From Anaeramoeba flamelloides (lineage: Eukaryota > Metamonada > Anaeramoebidae): a stretch of DNA of 64,000 bases. How positions within the stretch are numbered: position 1 is the first letter of the stretch; each line of letters begins with the position of its first letter. The stretch spans positions 9,801,001 to 9,865,000 of the forward strand of contig JANTQA010000070.1 in assembly GCA_027625915.1 (NCBI GenBank), written 5' to 3'. This document shows positions 10,777 through 22,116 of this stretch, piece by piece. Position numbers and translations under genes: made by a program. The notes under the pieces were generated by a model. It saw nothing but the letters and a program-made list of their open reading frames with translations, searched no databases and was not told the origin of the DNA.

Positions 10777-13657
10777 TTGTTGCGTTGTTTTTAAAAAAAT
10801 AAAAACAGTTCAAAACGACGCTAAAACACAAAAAAATAAATAATTATTTTTTTCTAGTTGGGACAAATCAAATTGGAGTTATCAATTGTTTTGTCATTTT
10901 TTTCACTATTTTGGTTAATACAGAGAAAATACAGATGATAAATTTAGTAAAATGGATTTTTGTTTTTTTTTGCAGTTTTAATCAAGAAAAAAGAGGAATA
11001 AAGAATATGGTAGATTTAAGGATTTTCAGATTGGGTTAACTTATGGATTGAAATGCAATATCTTAGCAAAGAAAAATGATTTAAAAGTGACCCAATTCAT
11101 ATAAAGTTAAAATATTACCTAATTTTAAAGGATTTTGATTGAAAACTTTTTATTGATCAAAAAACTTTTTCTAAATTTTCTAACACAACTAGGCTTTGAA
11201 AAAATCAATTTTTTGATATTGTACTAGTGGTGGTTCTATCTAAATTATATCATAGTATTGACACACCCCAAGTAAATTGCATGACGATTCACAATAATTT
11301 GGATAAATCAGTTAAAGGGGGATTTTTATTTTAATTTTGGAACCTTTCAAATATAAATATCAAATTTGGAGAAATGTTTAACTCTCAAATACCAAAAATG
11401 TGTAAAAAAAAAACCAAAATATAAAATTTTGACAAGATTTTTTAACTCAATATAATTTCAATTAAAAAAATTTGTTTTGCTAATAAAAAGAGTATATTTT
11501 GGTTATATAATCAGAATAATCCTTATAAGTTTTGAAACTTTGTAAAACTACTAATCTAGAAATATTTCTTTGGTTAGAACCATTTTGAAAGAGCAAGTTA
11601 TGATATTTTAAAAAATGGGAATTGTATTAAATAGTTTATAACAGTAGTTTTGATTTAAAGATATTCAAAAATATGGTAAATTGTATTACAAAAGGAAAAA
11701 AAGAGCAATTGCGTTATCCAAAATATTATCCCCAAGCAATAATCCCAATAAAGAAAAAACAACATTAAAACCTGCAATTCCAAAAGAAAAAACCATAAGG
11801 AATTATTTGAAATCATAAAGGGGTATATACCTTTTATCAATTTTGAGTGCCACGATTTATGTGAAATTGGATTTTTTTTAAATCAATTCTTTCACTAATA
11901 GACAAATTGATCGTTTTATATTCAGAATATTTGAATAGTTATAAATATAATATATATATATAGCTATTATTTAAGGCTATTTAAAATAAAAAAAATCAAA
12001 AATAATTAATAAATATTTATAGACAAAATTTAAAATATTCATTTATTTTTTCATCTTAAGAGTAATATTTATTATCATTAGTTATTTTTCCTTAATTTTA
12101 TTTTTAGTTTTGAATTGAAAAACTTTTATTTGAGAAATTTGTTTGAAATAAATTAATTATTATTCCTAAAGAATTATCCTAAATGAATTTTAATTTCGAT
12201 TTTGATCAAATTATTCTAATTATGGTTTGATTCAATAAACATGTATATTGTTTAAATATGAACGAAGAAAAAACAAGATTTTTTAAATCTATTTGTTTAT
12301 TTGATAATTATTGATTTTTAATCAATTTGGAAAAACTTATTAATTATCAGCCAGCTTTTAAATTTTAAACCATATTTTCCCATTTTTTTTTTTGATTCGA
12401 AATTTTTGAAGATGTTTTGTAATTTTTAAAATTATATTCCCTTTCCCTTTGACAAAATTTGATTATAATATTTAAACAAAAGAATTTTAATAGCAAATTT
12501 GTAAAAAATTGTATTGTAAAATAATTATAAATAGTAATAGGATGGTAAATTAAAGGTACTAAAATTGTTTGGGTTCATAATAAATTAAGAAGATGAAGAA
12601 AACCAATCTTCGAAAATAGGCTTTGATCGATTTTTTTTTTCATTCTTGATTTTAAATAAATTTATTTGGAAAGGTGATCTTTTGTGTTTGGTCTTCTAAA
12701 AGAAAATATTTGTTTAAAAATATACACCTTTTCGAGTCTATATTTTCTGCTCTGTTCTAGGATTAATTTCACTAGTTTGTACAAATATGTTTATTGATCC
12801 AAAACTTAATTTAATAATAATAAAAATTTCATAAAAACAAAATTTCAAAAATTCGAAAAAGTAAAGATTCAACTCTGAATTACTTTGGTTTATATATCTG
12901 TTTACAAAAAGACATTTATAAATTATTTATTTTTTTCAAGTTTTAATATTGTGTGACAGTCATGGATATTTTTTTCGTAAGGTAATCATAATTCAACTTT
13001 TTTAAAAATGGTACACTTTTTCTATTTCATTAAAAAAATAGTAACATATGTATTCATCGTTAATAAAACTTTCTTAGGATATTTGAAGGGAAACGTAAAA
13101 GAAAAAAAAAGTGAAAAAAGGTTGATAAATATAAATTATTTCCAAATAACTATCAAGTGAGGCATTGTTATATTATGAACTATTTGAACTCCTCAATCAT
13201 TTTGGAATTTTTAAATCTAATTTATAAGTATTTTAAATTTGAACTATTTGAAAATTTTTTTATACTAAAAATGATCAGACTTTGTATAAAGTATTTATGA
13301 AAAAAAAATATCGATTTCCATTATTAGGATTATTTCTGAAAGTTGGATTTTTTATATATATAATACCCTAAATAATGAATTTTTTTTTTATTTGAGTAAT
13401 TTTTTGTATAAAAAACTCTGTATATTGATTATTGTGATAATATAAGTGGACGATCTTTATAAAATTGAAGAAAGAAATTCAAACTGTGAAAAAATAAAAA
13501 TTCAAACTTTCCAATTTTTAGAGAGTGATTTTGCTTTTTCATATCACACTTGCAATAAAAAAAAAAAAAAAAAAATTCAAATTCTTATCAATCATCATTG
13601 TATGTGTTGCTTTATTTTTATCTTTTTTTTAGAATTTATTTGATATCAACCATTTTA
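10777..13657. other. Intergenic AT-rich sequence
   Basis: No gene found. Short (TA)n tracts occur at about 11945-11962 and 13352-13362. An open frame at 13446-13643 is interrupted by a poly-Lys run and resembles nothing recognisable. The 5' side of the NT-C2/DIL gene just above 10776 has no obvious promoter motif. Confidence 0.5.
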
Positions 13658-14335
13658 TATATAAAGGGGCACAACAGGGGTTGGGTGAATTCAATGTGTT
13701 TACATTTTTTGAAGGGATATTAGAATTAAAAAAATTATTTTGGAAATTTTCAAAACTGAAATCATTTTTTCACTTTTTTACACACATTTGATTTTTTTTT
13801 TAATTTTTTTTTGATATGTAATTAATTTACAAATTTCTTTTGAAAATTGAAAGGTTTATAATCAATTGTTAAAAAGCTTGTTATTTTAATGATATTGAAA
13901 TAGTGAAAAAATTTGGAGAGAAATTATATTGATTTCTATTGGAATTCTATTCGGTCTTTGTTACTGTTATTTGAATAATAAATGTGAAAAGTTTTCATTT
14001 CCTTTTACAAATAGAGACCACAAACTCCAATCTACTTCCCTTGAGGACTTGGTTTCTAAAAGAAAAGTTTGGAAAATGAAGTGAAAATTGTTTCCTATTT
14101 ATTATTCAAATAAAAGTAGAAGATCAAAATGAATATTGTTGTTTTTCTCAATTATTCACTACAAATTTTGTAGTTTTTTCAATTTTTTTAAGAAAATCTA
14201 TTTTGATTTTTTAGTTTTATTTCAGATGGATACCAACTATTCTTCATTGTGCATTATTCTGTTTATTTCTTATTTGTTCTTCAAATGTCAATTATATAAA
14301 ATAATTGGATATTGGTAAAAAATGTTGGGTAACTT
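13658..14335 (+). mobile_element. Element E, copy 1 (MITE or short DNA-transposon relic)
   Basis: About 680 bp that matches 19739-20426 in reverse orientation along its whole length. Shared landmarks include AAGGGGC near the left end, AAATCATTTTTTCAC, an internal palindrome (about 13965-14115) with TATTTGAATAATAAATGTGAA arms, and TTTCAGATgGATAcCAAC near 14222. The left end has lost most of the terminal inverted repeat seen in copy 2. An open frame at 14136-14318 lies inside and is probably not a gene. Confidence 0.65.
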
Positions 14336-14922
14336 TAAATTTAAACAAAGTTTAGTTCACTACAAGTCACTTTGTGAAGGAAATTAATTTTTCTTTCATC
14401 CCTTCAAGTGATTTACAAATACGTTGATTTGGGTTCAAATACTTTTTTTTTTACACTTTTGTAAAATTTCAAAAACAAAAAAAAAAATTTCTTCTTTGAT
14501 TAAAATCGAGTGAAACAAAATATAATTTTTTGTGTTTAATTTTAAAAATTTATAAAAAATTCGATCAAAAATCTTTGAGTGAGATCAGGATGAAATAAAT
14601 TTTATTAATAAAATATTTGTTAATGTTGATTATTCCAAAATCAAATTAAAAAATAAAAGAACAATAAAAAGTGGTAAAGTTAAAAAATTAAAAAGTTAAA
14701 AGGTAAATCAATAAAAAAAATAAAAAATGAGAAATAAAAATGATAAAGTATCAAAAAAAAATAATAAAATAAAATGAAGGTAAATAATGGAATTTGATCA
14801 TAATTAAAAAAGTAAAAAATAAAAATAAAAAGTGATAGGAAAGAAGAAACCAGAAACCAGAAACCAGAAATCAGAAATCATAAAAAAAAAGAAAAAAGAA
14901 AAAAAACAAAATTAGTAGAAAA
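14336..14922. other. 3' flank of the PI3K gene
   Basis: The plus strand is strongly A-rich and T-poor from about 14620 to 14935, so the PI3K transcript (minus strand) would have a U-rich 3' region. It contains the heptamer repeat at 14845. No gene found. Confidence 0.5.
14845..14879. repeat. Tandem heptamer, five units
   Basis: Three perfect AGAAACC units followed by two AGAAATC units, without gaps. It lies about 45 bp beyond the PI3K stop codon. Confidence 0.85.
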
Positions 14923-17900
14923 TTATTTTTTTTTCTTTTTTTCTTTTTTCGTACCATGCTTTGCAAGATGGAAAAAGTCATTTACACGTGTAGTTTTTGT
15001 ACCTAAAGACTGGTCAATTAATTTAGCGAATTCTTCAGCCGCCTTTTCGTCATCGAGATCAAGCATAAAGGCGTCTCTTAAGTAATAGATATCTGACATT
15101 TTTTGTAGCTCTGGTATCCCTGTTGAAAGCATCAAAGCAAACAGGTTGATAAAAACGTCAGCCTTTTTCCTAATGATATTATAGGCTCTGCATGATATGT
15201 CAACGAAGCGTTTGTAATCCTTTGCGCCCTTACCGCCCATTACAGCTGCGTAAGCTGGTGTGAAGACAAAGGGTGCTCTTTCTCTTTTGAACCCGAATTT
15301 CCTTTTGTAATTGCCCAAGAAATGGCCAAAATCGATATGGAACAAATGGCCATCCTTCTGTATCATGACGTTATCAGAGTGACGGTCACCGATACCGAGC
15401 ACGTATGTGGCAACGATATATCCCGCGGTGGAATAGATAAAGTTCTCGACTGCGTACTTCATTTTTTCCTCTGTGTTGTTCATCTTGGCGAGCCAATTGA
15501 CCATGTAGGTTGTTTTGAAGGCCGCTGTTGCGCCGCCGCCGGCTTGTCCCTGCACTTTCGCGACGGTTTCTGATTTGAGAACGACCTCAAGCATTCCAAC
15601 TTCGTCGCCTGTGGCGATTACCTTGTAGGGGTTTAATCGCAGGTCCAATCCTTCCTGCTTCCACAATTTGTCCATAATTCCGATCATTTGCAGGGTCAAA
15701 ATGTCTTGGCGAAGATCGTCGCCGGATTTGAAGAGCACAGAGTAGGTTTCATTTTGCACATCTGGCTTTGTCATAACTAGCCAGAGGGGCACCTTTTTAC
15801 TGTCCATGAATTTACATTTGTCGACTTGAAAGCCATTGACTACCCAGGTTGAGTTTAAGGGGACAATCAAATCGGAGGGCAATCGTAGTTTGGTGAGCTT
15901 GCTTCTGAGGTCCTGCAGCCTTTCCTCGTGGTCTTTAATTTTCTTAATCGAGTTGGCAATGTTGGTGATCTGTTGGAACGCCTTTGTTTCCTTTGCCAAA
16001 ACTGTCCTATTGACGCCACAGCCCCAGAGGTACCCCTCGATTAACAGAGAAAACCTTTCGGAAATTTCTGCCACGTGCAACTCGGATTTCAATGACCAAA
16101 AAAACGTTGAGCCAATTCTCCATGGCGACATTAGCGCTCTTTTTAATAGATACTTGGCGAGGGAAGAATTGTGATAGGGCTCGTATTTGAGTACCTGCAC
16201 CAATTGTAACAGAAAGTCTTCCAACTGTTCGTCATCAAATTCGTCAAGACACTTGACGGCATATTCACGAACGGACGCGTCACTGAATCTGCTGTCTAGC
16301 AATTCCAATGCATCCACGGGGTCCATGGGCGCCCACATTTCCAAGAGTGTTTTTGCCTCTCTCACTTGGAAACGATTCGCCCAATTAATGGACAGCAGGA
16401 ACTTGGGTAGGGACTTGGGATCGTTCATGATGTGGTACCGATGCTTGTAAATGGCTCGCTTATCAAAATCGGTGAGCTTATAGAGCGGATCCTTTTTGAT
16501 GACTCGTTCAAGTCTCTTTTTTTCATAGTCCTGGATCTCTGTGTTGAGCTGGTTTTTGATCTCAAGCTTTTTGAAAGCCGGGAACAAGACGGTGTAATTG
16601 AAGCTTTCGAGCTCAATGTAGATGGTCATTGGGTTATTGGTCGACAAGTTGGAAACACATGGCGCGATCGGATTGGATTCCTCTGCTGGCCAAAGATTGA
16701 ACGACAAAACTTGGGTTCTCAGCTGCGAGAGGTAGTCGAACAGTTGGCAATTGACGTACCCCAGGGGATGGTCGCGCTCCTTGCTCCGGGCAAATACGGT
16801 GATACACAAGCGCGATGCGCGTGGCAAATGGTCCATTGTAATTTCCGTCTTGAGCCATTGGTTCCATCTGAGGTTTGCCGTCGGCAAAAGGTCCTGTGTG
16901 AACACCTCTCGGCACATCGGCAATCCGCCGTGATAGACGCATGCCTTCACAAAAATGCCCGTCGAATCATTGAGCGTGATGTCTGCTGTGTCCTGCAGGT
17001 TCTGGACACCAATTATTTTGAAGCAAAATTGCTTCTTGATATCCCACAGGGAAATCAGTTCCTCATTGGATGGCTCATGCTCTTCGATTGTAAAGTTGTC
17101 GTGAGTGATTGGCTTGAGGTATACATAATCCTGCTCGCCGATAATTTCTGGTGGGTCTTCTAGTTTTTCTTTCAAAATCTCGGATTTGTACAATAATGAA
17201 ACGTGGACGAATTCATTATTATGGAGACTCTTTCGGACGGCTTCAAATTGATGTAAGGGATGCTCCTCATCGAAGTATTCTCCGGATCCGGTAATCTTTA
17301 AAATAAAGTCCTCGGGCTTGCTGTCCTTGGGTAACGTCCAATGGTTTTTTTCAAAAAATATTTTGATGCTCTGTGGGGAGGTCAAATTGACGTCGCACCG
17401 CAGGGTCTTTTTGGTCTCTCCGTCGGGTAAATGAAAGGTAAACGGCTTTTGCGTTTGGGATTCCTTGGGCAATGGTGCGTGTGTCAGCCTGACATTGAGT
17501 CTTGCAAGCAGGCTATTCGGATCAATTTTCTGTTTCACTCCGTTCCTAATAGTGGACATTTCGTGCCGCATAAACAGGGGCTCATCAGCTGAAGACGTCC
17601 AACTGAGCGGCTTTCCTAGGACGACACCAATTTGGTACTTATGGATCTTTTCCTTTTTAGCCATCTGCGGATCAACATAGAGCACCATTTGGAAATGTGC
17701 CAATTTTCGATCTTGCTTGGATTTTTGTAACAAAAAGGAGCCCCAGGCAGAAAAGGCGGACTCGTCTTCCGTTAGCAATGTTTTTTCCGGTAGCTTTTGG
17801 AAGATGTAACTTTCAAATTTCTTCTGTACAATTGGCCTTTTCCGATTGAGCGCCTCGTCATAGATGAGTCTTTTAAATTCCTTTAATTTGGTCCCAGCAT

Positions 17901-18762
17901 TGCAAACAACTGTAACTATGATGTCGCCTGGCGTGTTTACTTGGATTTTGATGTTTTTTTTTTTCTTTTCGCCATTGTTGATTTTCCTCGTTGGCACAAA
18001 CGACAGTTGCCTATTGAAGTCTTGCGACTCTTCCTTGCTGAGGATGTAAAAAATGGGCATCGACAAGTCGTGTGCCTTGTAAACGATTGCAGGGTATGTG
18101 CTTAATTCATTGACAATGTCAATAACTTGATCGTTCAAATACGCAACCAGCTTGGCGTTGTTCGGCAATAGTTTCAAAAAGCTATGGCCCGCACTTTCAT
18201 ACGCCTGTTGGATGATCTCGTCGCCCCTTTGCGAAAAGGAAAAGAGCCGGATGGAATAGGAATTGTCTGGGTTCACGACCTTGGCAGGGAAGGTCTCCAT
18301 GTCTTCAAACAAATTCATAGAAAATAGCGCATCAGAGAATAATGTTGGCAGGCCGCTATTTATGTTGCTAACATTCATAGTGTTGTTAAGTGACTGGAGC
18401 CCATTGGAATTGCTCGTTTCCTTGAGCTGGGTCGTATTTGTATTCAGGCCTTGCTCTCTTCCTTGTGTCTTGAGTGAGTTGCTGCCGCCTCGGCTCAAAA
18501 GTGGAGACAGATCCTTGGATTTGTACCCATTTTCTTTGGTGTTTTTTAATGTCTTTTCTTGGCCGTTCAATTGTAAGCCATTCGTGCCACGTAACTGTGT
18601 GAAATTTGAAACTAATGACCTTAGCTTGAATGCCGTGTTATCCTCAGGTGGATCAATTCTTGTTTGATCGATGTGTAATTTTAACCTGATCGGTTTGCCA
18701 ATAAGTGCAGATTGCCTAATTGTTCGTGAGCACTGAACTAATTTGGAGTAGCATGTAGGCAA
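14923..18762 (-). CDS. Class I phosphatidylinositol 3-kinase catalytic subunit
   Basis: 1279 residues, uninterrupted. It would phosphorylate phosphoinositides at the 3 position at the plasma membrane. Order of parts: a low-complexity N-terminus (to about 150); a Ras-binding-like region (about 275-385); a C2 domain (about 575-740, from FCFKIIGVQNL); a helical PIK domain (about 755-940); and the kinase lobe (about 975-1260). The ATP-site Lys is in VLFKSGDDLRQD (about 1005). The catalytic loop is GIGDRHSDNVM (about 1123) and the metal motif is IDFGH (about 1145). The activation loop contains KFGFKRERAPF, whose basic KRER-P-F pattern marks class I enzymes able to use PI(4,5)P2. No adaptor-binding domain is recognisable at the N-terminus. 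The C-terminus ends in a Lys-rich tail. The gene is visibly GC-richer than its flanks and is bracketed by inverted copies of element E. Confidence 0.95.
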   Translation of the reverse strand: MPTCYSKLVQCSRTIRQSALIGKPIRLKLHIDQTRIDPPEDNTAFKLRSLVSNFTQLRGTNGLQLNGQEKTLKNTKENGYKSKDLSPLLSRGGSNSLKTQGREQGLNTNTTQLKETSNSNGLQSLNNTMNVSNINSGLPTLFSDALFSMNLFEDMETFPAKVVNPDNSYSIRLFSFSQRGDEIIQQAYESAGHSFLKLLPNNAKLVAYLNDQVIDIVNELSTYPAIVYKAHDLSMPIFYILSKEESQDFNRQLSFVPTRKINNGEKKKKNIKIQVNTPGDIIVTVVCNAGTKLKEFKRLIYDEALNRKRPIVQKKFESYIFQKLPEKTLLTEDESAFSAWGSFLLQKSKQDRKLAHFQMVLYVDPQMAKKEKIHKYQIGVVLGKPLSWTSSADEPLFMRHEMSTIRNGVKQKIDPNSLLARLNVRLTHAPLPKESQTQKPFTFHLPDGETKKTLRCDVNLTSPQSIKIFFEKNHWTLPKDSKPEDFILKITGSGEYFDEEHPLHQFEAVRKSLHNNEFVHVSLLYKSEILKEKLEDPPEIIGEQDYVYLKPITHDNFTIEEHEPSNEELISLWDIKKQFCFKIIGVQNLQDTADITLNDSTGIFVKACVYHGGLPMCREVFTQDLLPTANLRWNQWLKTEITMDHLPRASRLCITVFARSKERDHPLGYVNCQLFDYLSQLRTQVLSFNLWPAEESNPIAPCVSNLSTNNPMTIYIELESFNYTVLFPAFKKLEIKNQLNTEIQDYEKKRLERVIKKDPLYKLTDFDKRAIYKHRYHIMNDPKSLPKFLLSINWANRFQVREAKTLLEMWAPMDPVDALELLDSRFSDASVREYAVKCLDEFDDEQLEDFLLQLVQVLKYEPYHNSSLAKYLLKRALMSPWRIGSTFFWSLKSELHVAEISERFSLLIEGYLWGCGVNRTVLAKETKAFQQITNIANSIKKIKDHEERLQDLRSKLTKLRLPSDLIVPLNSTWVVNGFQVDKCKFMDSKKVPLWLVMTKPDVQNETYSVLFKSGDDLRQDILTLQMIGIMDKLWKQEGLDLRLNPYKVIATGDEVGMLEVVLKSETVAKVQGQAGGGATAAFKTTYMVNWLAKMNNTEEKMKYAVENFIYSTAGYIVATYVLGIGDRHSDNVMIQKDGHLFHIDFGHFLGNYKRKFGFKRERAPFVFTPAYAAVMGGKGAKDYKRFVDISCRAYNIIRKKADVFINLFALMLSTGIPELQKMSDIYYLRDAFMLDLDDEKAAEEFAKLIDQSLGTKTTRVNDFFHLAKHGTKKEKKKKK

Positions 18763-19738
18763 TTCTGTGGACTTGTATAAAAAAAAGGTGTGCTTTTTTT
18801 TTGGTAATTGAAGTGTACTGTTTTGGTAGGCAATATCCTATTTTTGTTTTTTTATTATTTAATTTTTTTTTTGTTTTGTTTTTTTTTAATTTTGCTTGTG
18901 GAAAATTTTTAAATAAAAAATGAAGAAAGAGAACAAAAAAAAAATTTAATTTTTACTCGGATTGTCATAAGTGTTGAATTAAAAGGAACTTTGATCACCC
19001 TTTTTGTGCTGTTTGGGTACTCAAGTTCCAAAGTGATTTGTGACATTGAAAAAAAGATTTCGAGTCGATAAGAAAATTTAAATAAAAAAAAGTTTATTTT
19101 TCCAAAAAATTTTAATAAATGAAATTGTCAAGTTTTAAATCTGAGTAAATTTCGCAAATAGATTTTTTTTATACCAATGGGTATTAGTGTTTGTGGTCAA
19201 TCGAAATTTTATTTAAGAACTAAACATTACTTTTTTGATTCAAAAAGACTTTGATCAAAAAAGAATTGTGAGTGAAGAAAACTTGTTAAATGGGGAATCA
19301 TCTGTTTTGTTTTCGAATTTTTTGATTTGACAAGACTTTTCTAACAACTAAATTCGAAATTTAACAAGAAAATGTTCGACAATTAAAATCCTATTTTGTT
19401 AAGAAATTTTCTCATTAATTATCTATATTCTAGAGTCGTTGTACGTTGTTGAAGTATCCTTTGAGATAAAGTAGAGAGTAAGAGTTTTAAAATAAATTTC
19501 AAATTTTAAAAAGATCAATTAAGGGACAAGAAACATAAAAAAAAAATCTTAAAGAAAATTCAAATTCTTAAAACAATTTTATCTCTTCTTGTAATTGAAA
19601 AATAATTTAAAAATTTGATTATCATAAAAACCAATCTTACTTTTAAAATACTATTTTTAAAATGAATTATTGATTTTAAAAAAGTTTGTTACATTTTTTC
19701 TCATTTTTCAAAAAGTTCAAATTTCAACCTAAACTCTG
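18763..19738. other. Upstream flank of the PI3K gene
   Basis: T- and A-rich sequence, no gene and no recognisable promoter element. Ends at the terminal inverted repeat of element E copy 2. Confidence 0.5.
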
Positions 19739-20426
19739 TTTCAGTCAAAGGAGCCCTACGTTTTTTTTTAAATATCAATTATTATATATAATTGACCTTT
19801 GAAGATGAAATAAGAAATAAAGAGAATAATACACCTCAAAGAAATGTTGATACATATCTGAAAGAAAACTAATTAACCAATGGATTTTGTTAAAAATTGA
19901 AAAACTCAAATTCTTAGGGTTCTATTGAGAAAAACAAGGATGTTCGTTTTGAACTTCTACTGGTATTTGAATAATAAATATGAAACATTTTTCACTTCAT
20001 TTTCCATACTTTTCTTTTAGAAATCAAGCCCCGAAACAAGGTTTGTTGGTATTTGTGGTCTCTATTTGAAAAAGGAAATGAAAATGAAGTGAAAATTTTT
20101 CACATTTATTAAACAAATATCAAGATCAAAGATCTTCATAGAATTGCAATAGAAATCAATATGATTTCTCAACAATTTTTACATGGTTTCAATGACCTTA
20201 GAATAACACGTTTTTACCAAGTGACTATTGATCTTGCAATAAAAAATTTTTTGCAAATGAATGACGTTTTTAAAAAAATCGAAAAAAAAAAAACAAAAAT
20301 ATGTAAAAAGGTGAAAAAATGATTTCTATTTTGAAAATTTCAAAAATAAAATTTTTCTTCTAATATCTATGCAAACCCTTTAAACACGTATATTATACCA
20401 TTACAACTGGGCCCCTTTGACTGAAA
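19739..20426 (-). mobile_element. Element E, copy 2 with terminal inverted repeats
   Basis: Both ends carry TTTCAGTCAAAGGRGCCC in inverted orientation (19739-19756 and 20409-20426, one mismatch in 18). The interior matches copy 1 at 13658-14335 in reverse and contains the same internal palindrome (about 19965-20120). No convincing target-site duplication is visible. At 688 bp without a transposase frame it is best read as a non-autonomous DNA transposon. Confidence 0.7.
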
Positions 20427-20559
20427 AATAGTTTATTTCTGGATTATTTTCAAAAAAAAATATTTTCTTTGAAATAAGAAAGAAATCTTATATTTTTGAA
20501 GGCAGTGTACCAAAAATACACTTTTAAAATAAAAATATTAGGTTCTAAAATAATCCAGT

Positions 20560-21370
20560 ATAAAAAATCTACTTAATTTGTAATTAATTACAATAATTAA
20601 CATAAAAAGATCTCAGTTTTTTTTTATTTATTGAACAAAAAAATATTAAAAAAATAATCAACAAATAAATTAAAAATTCTCCTAAATTACTTTTTTAAAA
20701 CCTGTGAAATTCAACTTATAATCAAAAGAAATACTGTTTAATTTGATTATTATTTAATAATAATAAACAACCCAATCTTTAATTTTTTCAGAAAGTTATT
20801 AACAACACAAAAATTAAATGTATGAATAAATATACTTTACAATTATTTCTCAATTCTTTAAGGATTTTCAAACAAATCAAAAGAATTTAAATTAATAATT
20901 CTAATAAAAAAAAAATAATAAGAAATATTATCAAATAACTGATTTTGATTCAAATATCATCCTTGTTTAAACCATAAATATTTGAAAAAGAACTATTGTC
21001 TAATCTTTGAAATTTATAGAAATTTAATAAATATATTTGTGAATCAAATAAATGCTCAATTTTTTCGAGATCTCCAAGTATTCAATATTTGATTTATTTT
21101 TAATAATTGTTAAAATAAAATTAAAAGTTCAAATTTATTTAGAACACTTACTCTCCGAAATTACTAAAAGAGAGATTTCTTCAAAATAAAAATCTTTTAC
21201 AAATTTTTCTTTATCTAATTTGAATCCAAAAATCCAAACAAAAAAGGAGATCAGATCTTTTGACCATAAATATAATTGGAGAAAAATGCACTTTTTGAAA
21301 AATGAGAACTCATTTTTCTAAATTTGATAAATGTGTTTTGGGTATCTGGTTTGATTGTGTTCTTCTGTAA
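20560..21370 (-). repeat. Repeat family F, copy 2
   Basis: In reverse complement this follows family F copy 1 in order: a CACAATCAAACCAGATA start, AGTTCTCATTTTT, GGATTTTTGGATTC, AAATTTCTATAAATTT, CAGTTATTTGATAATATTTC, then GTTGAATTTCACAGGTTTTAAAAAAG. It sits directly beside element E copy 2. Boundaries are approximate. Confidence 0.5.
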
Positions 21371-22116
21371 ATAATTACTCTATTACTTTTGGGGAAAAAA
21401 ATAAATTAGAGTCTTAATCCCTGAACCTATCATTCTTTGGATCCAATAATTCAGGTTATAGTTTTAAAAATAATCGTCATTGGGTCTAAAATACTTACAA
21501 TCTTTCAAAAAAAGTTGAGTAACTAAAAAATCCAAAATTATTATACATTTTTCAGAAATTTTTTTACACGATTTATATTGAGAGAAACCAAATTTTTCTG
21601 TTTAAATTGTGTTTTTAATAGAATCTCATCATTCTCAAAATTAAATAATATAAATTTTTTTTTATAATTATTAAAAAGAATTTTAATATTTCTCAAAATA
21701 ATAAATATTTAAGGTTGTTATAATTGAGATTTTTGATTTAATCATCTTTTTGTCAACCATGATGTTTTTATGTTTGTTTGGTGTTAGAAAATTATTTTTC
21801 TTTGAAATCCAAAGAATAATTTTTTTTTTTAATTGAGTTTTGGTACCAAATAAAAATCCTTTTTTTTGATACTTTGGAATAAATCATAATAAAACAATTT
21901 TAAATTTTCAAAAAATTATACTTTAAAGGGACTTTAAAAAGTAAAAAATGTTGATAAAAACCAATTTAATGGGAATCATTTTAATATTATTTTTAAATTT
22001 TTGTGATCTAAAAAATTTCAAAAAATAGAATCATTTTGGAAATATGATCATTTTTTCTTACTTTTTTTTTTTCTCAAAATTTTTTCGATTTAAATAATTT
22101 TCTAATTGTTTTAATA
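21371..22116. other. Upstream flank of the LRR/ADP-ribosylglycohydrolase gene
   Basis: AT-rich, homopolymer-rich, no gene or recognisable regulatory site. Confidence 0.5.

Noticed and set aside
14836-14880. Heptamer AGAAACC as a telomere repeat
   Set aside because: Only five units, inside the chromosome arm next to a gene; no longer array.
16425-17163. Long frames (up to 243 codons) opposite the PI3K gene
   Set aside because: Antisense shadows of a GC-rich conserved kinase gene; no recognisable domain.
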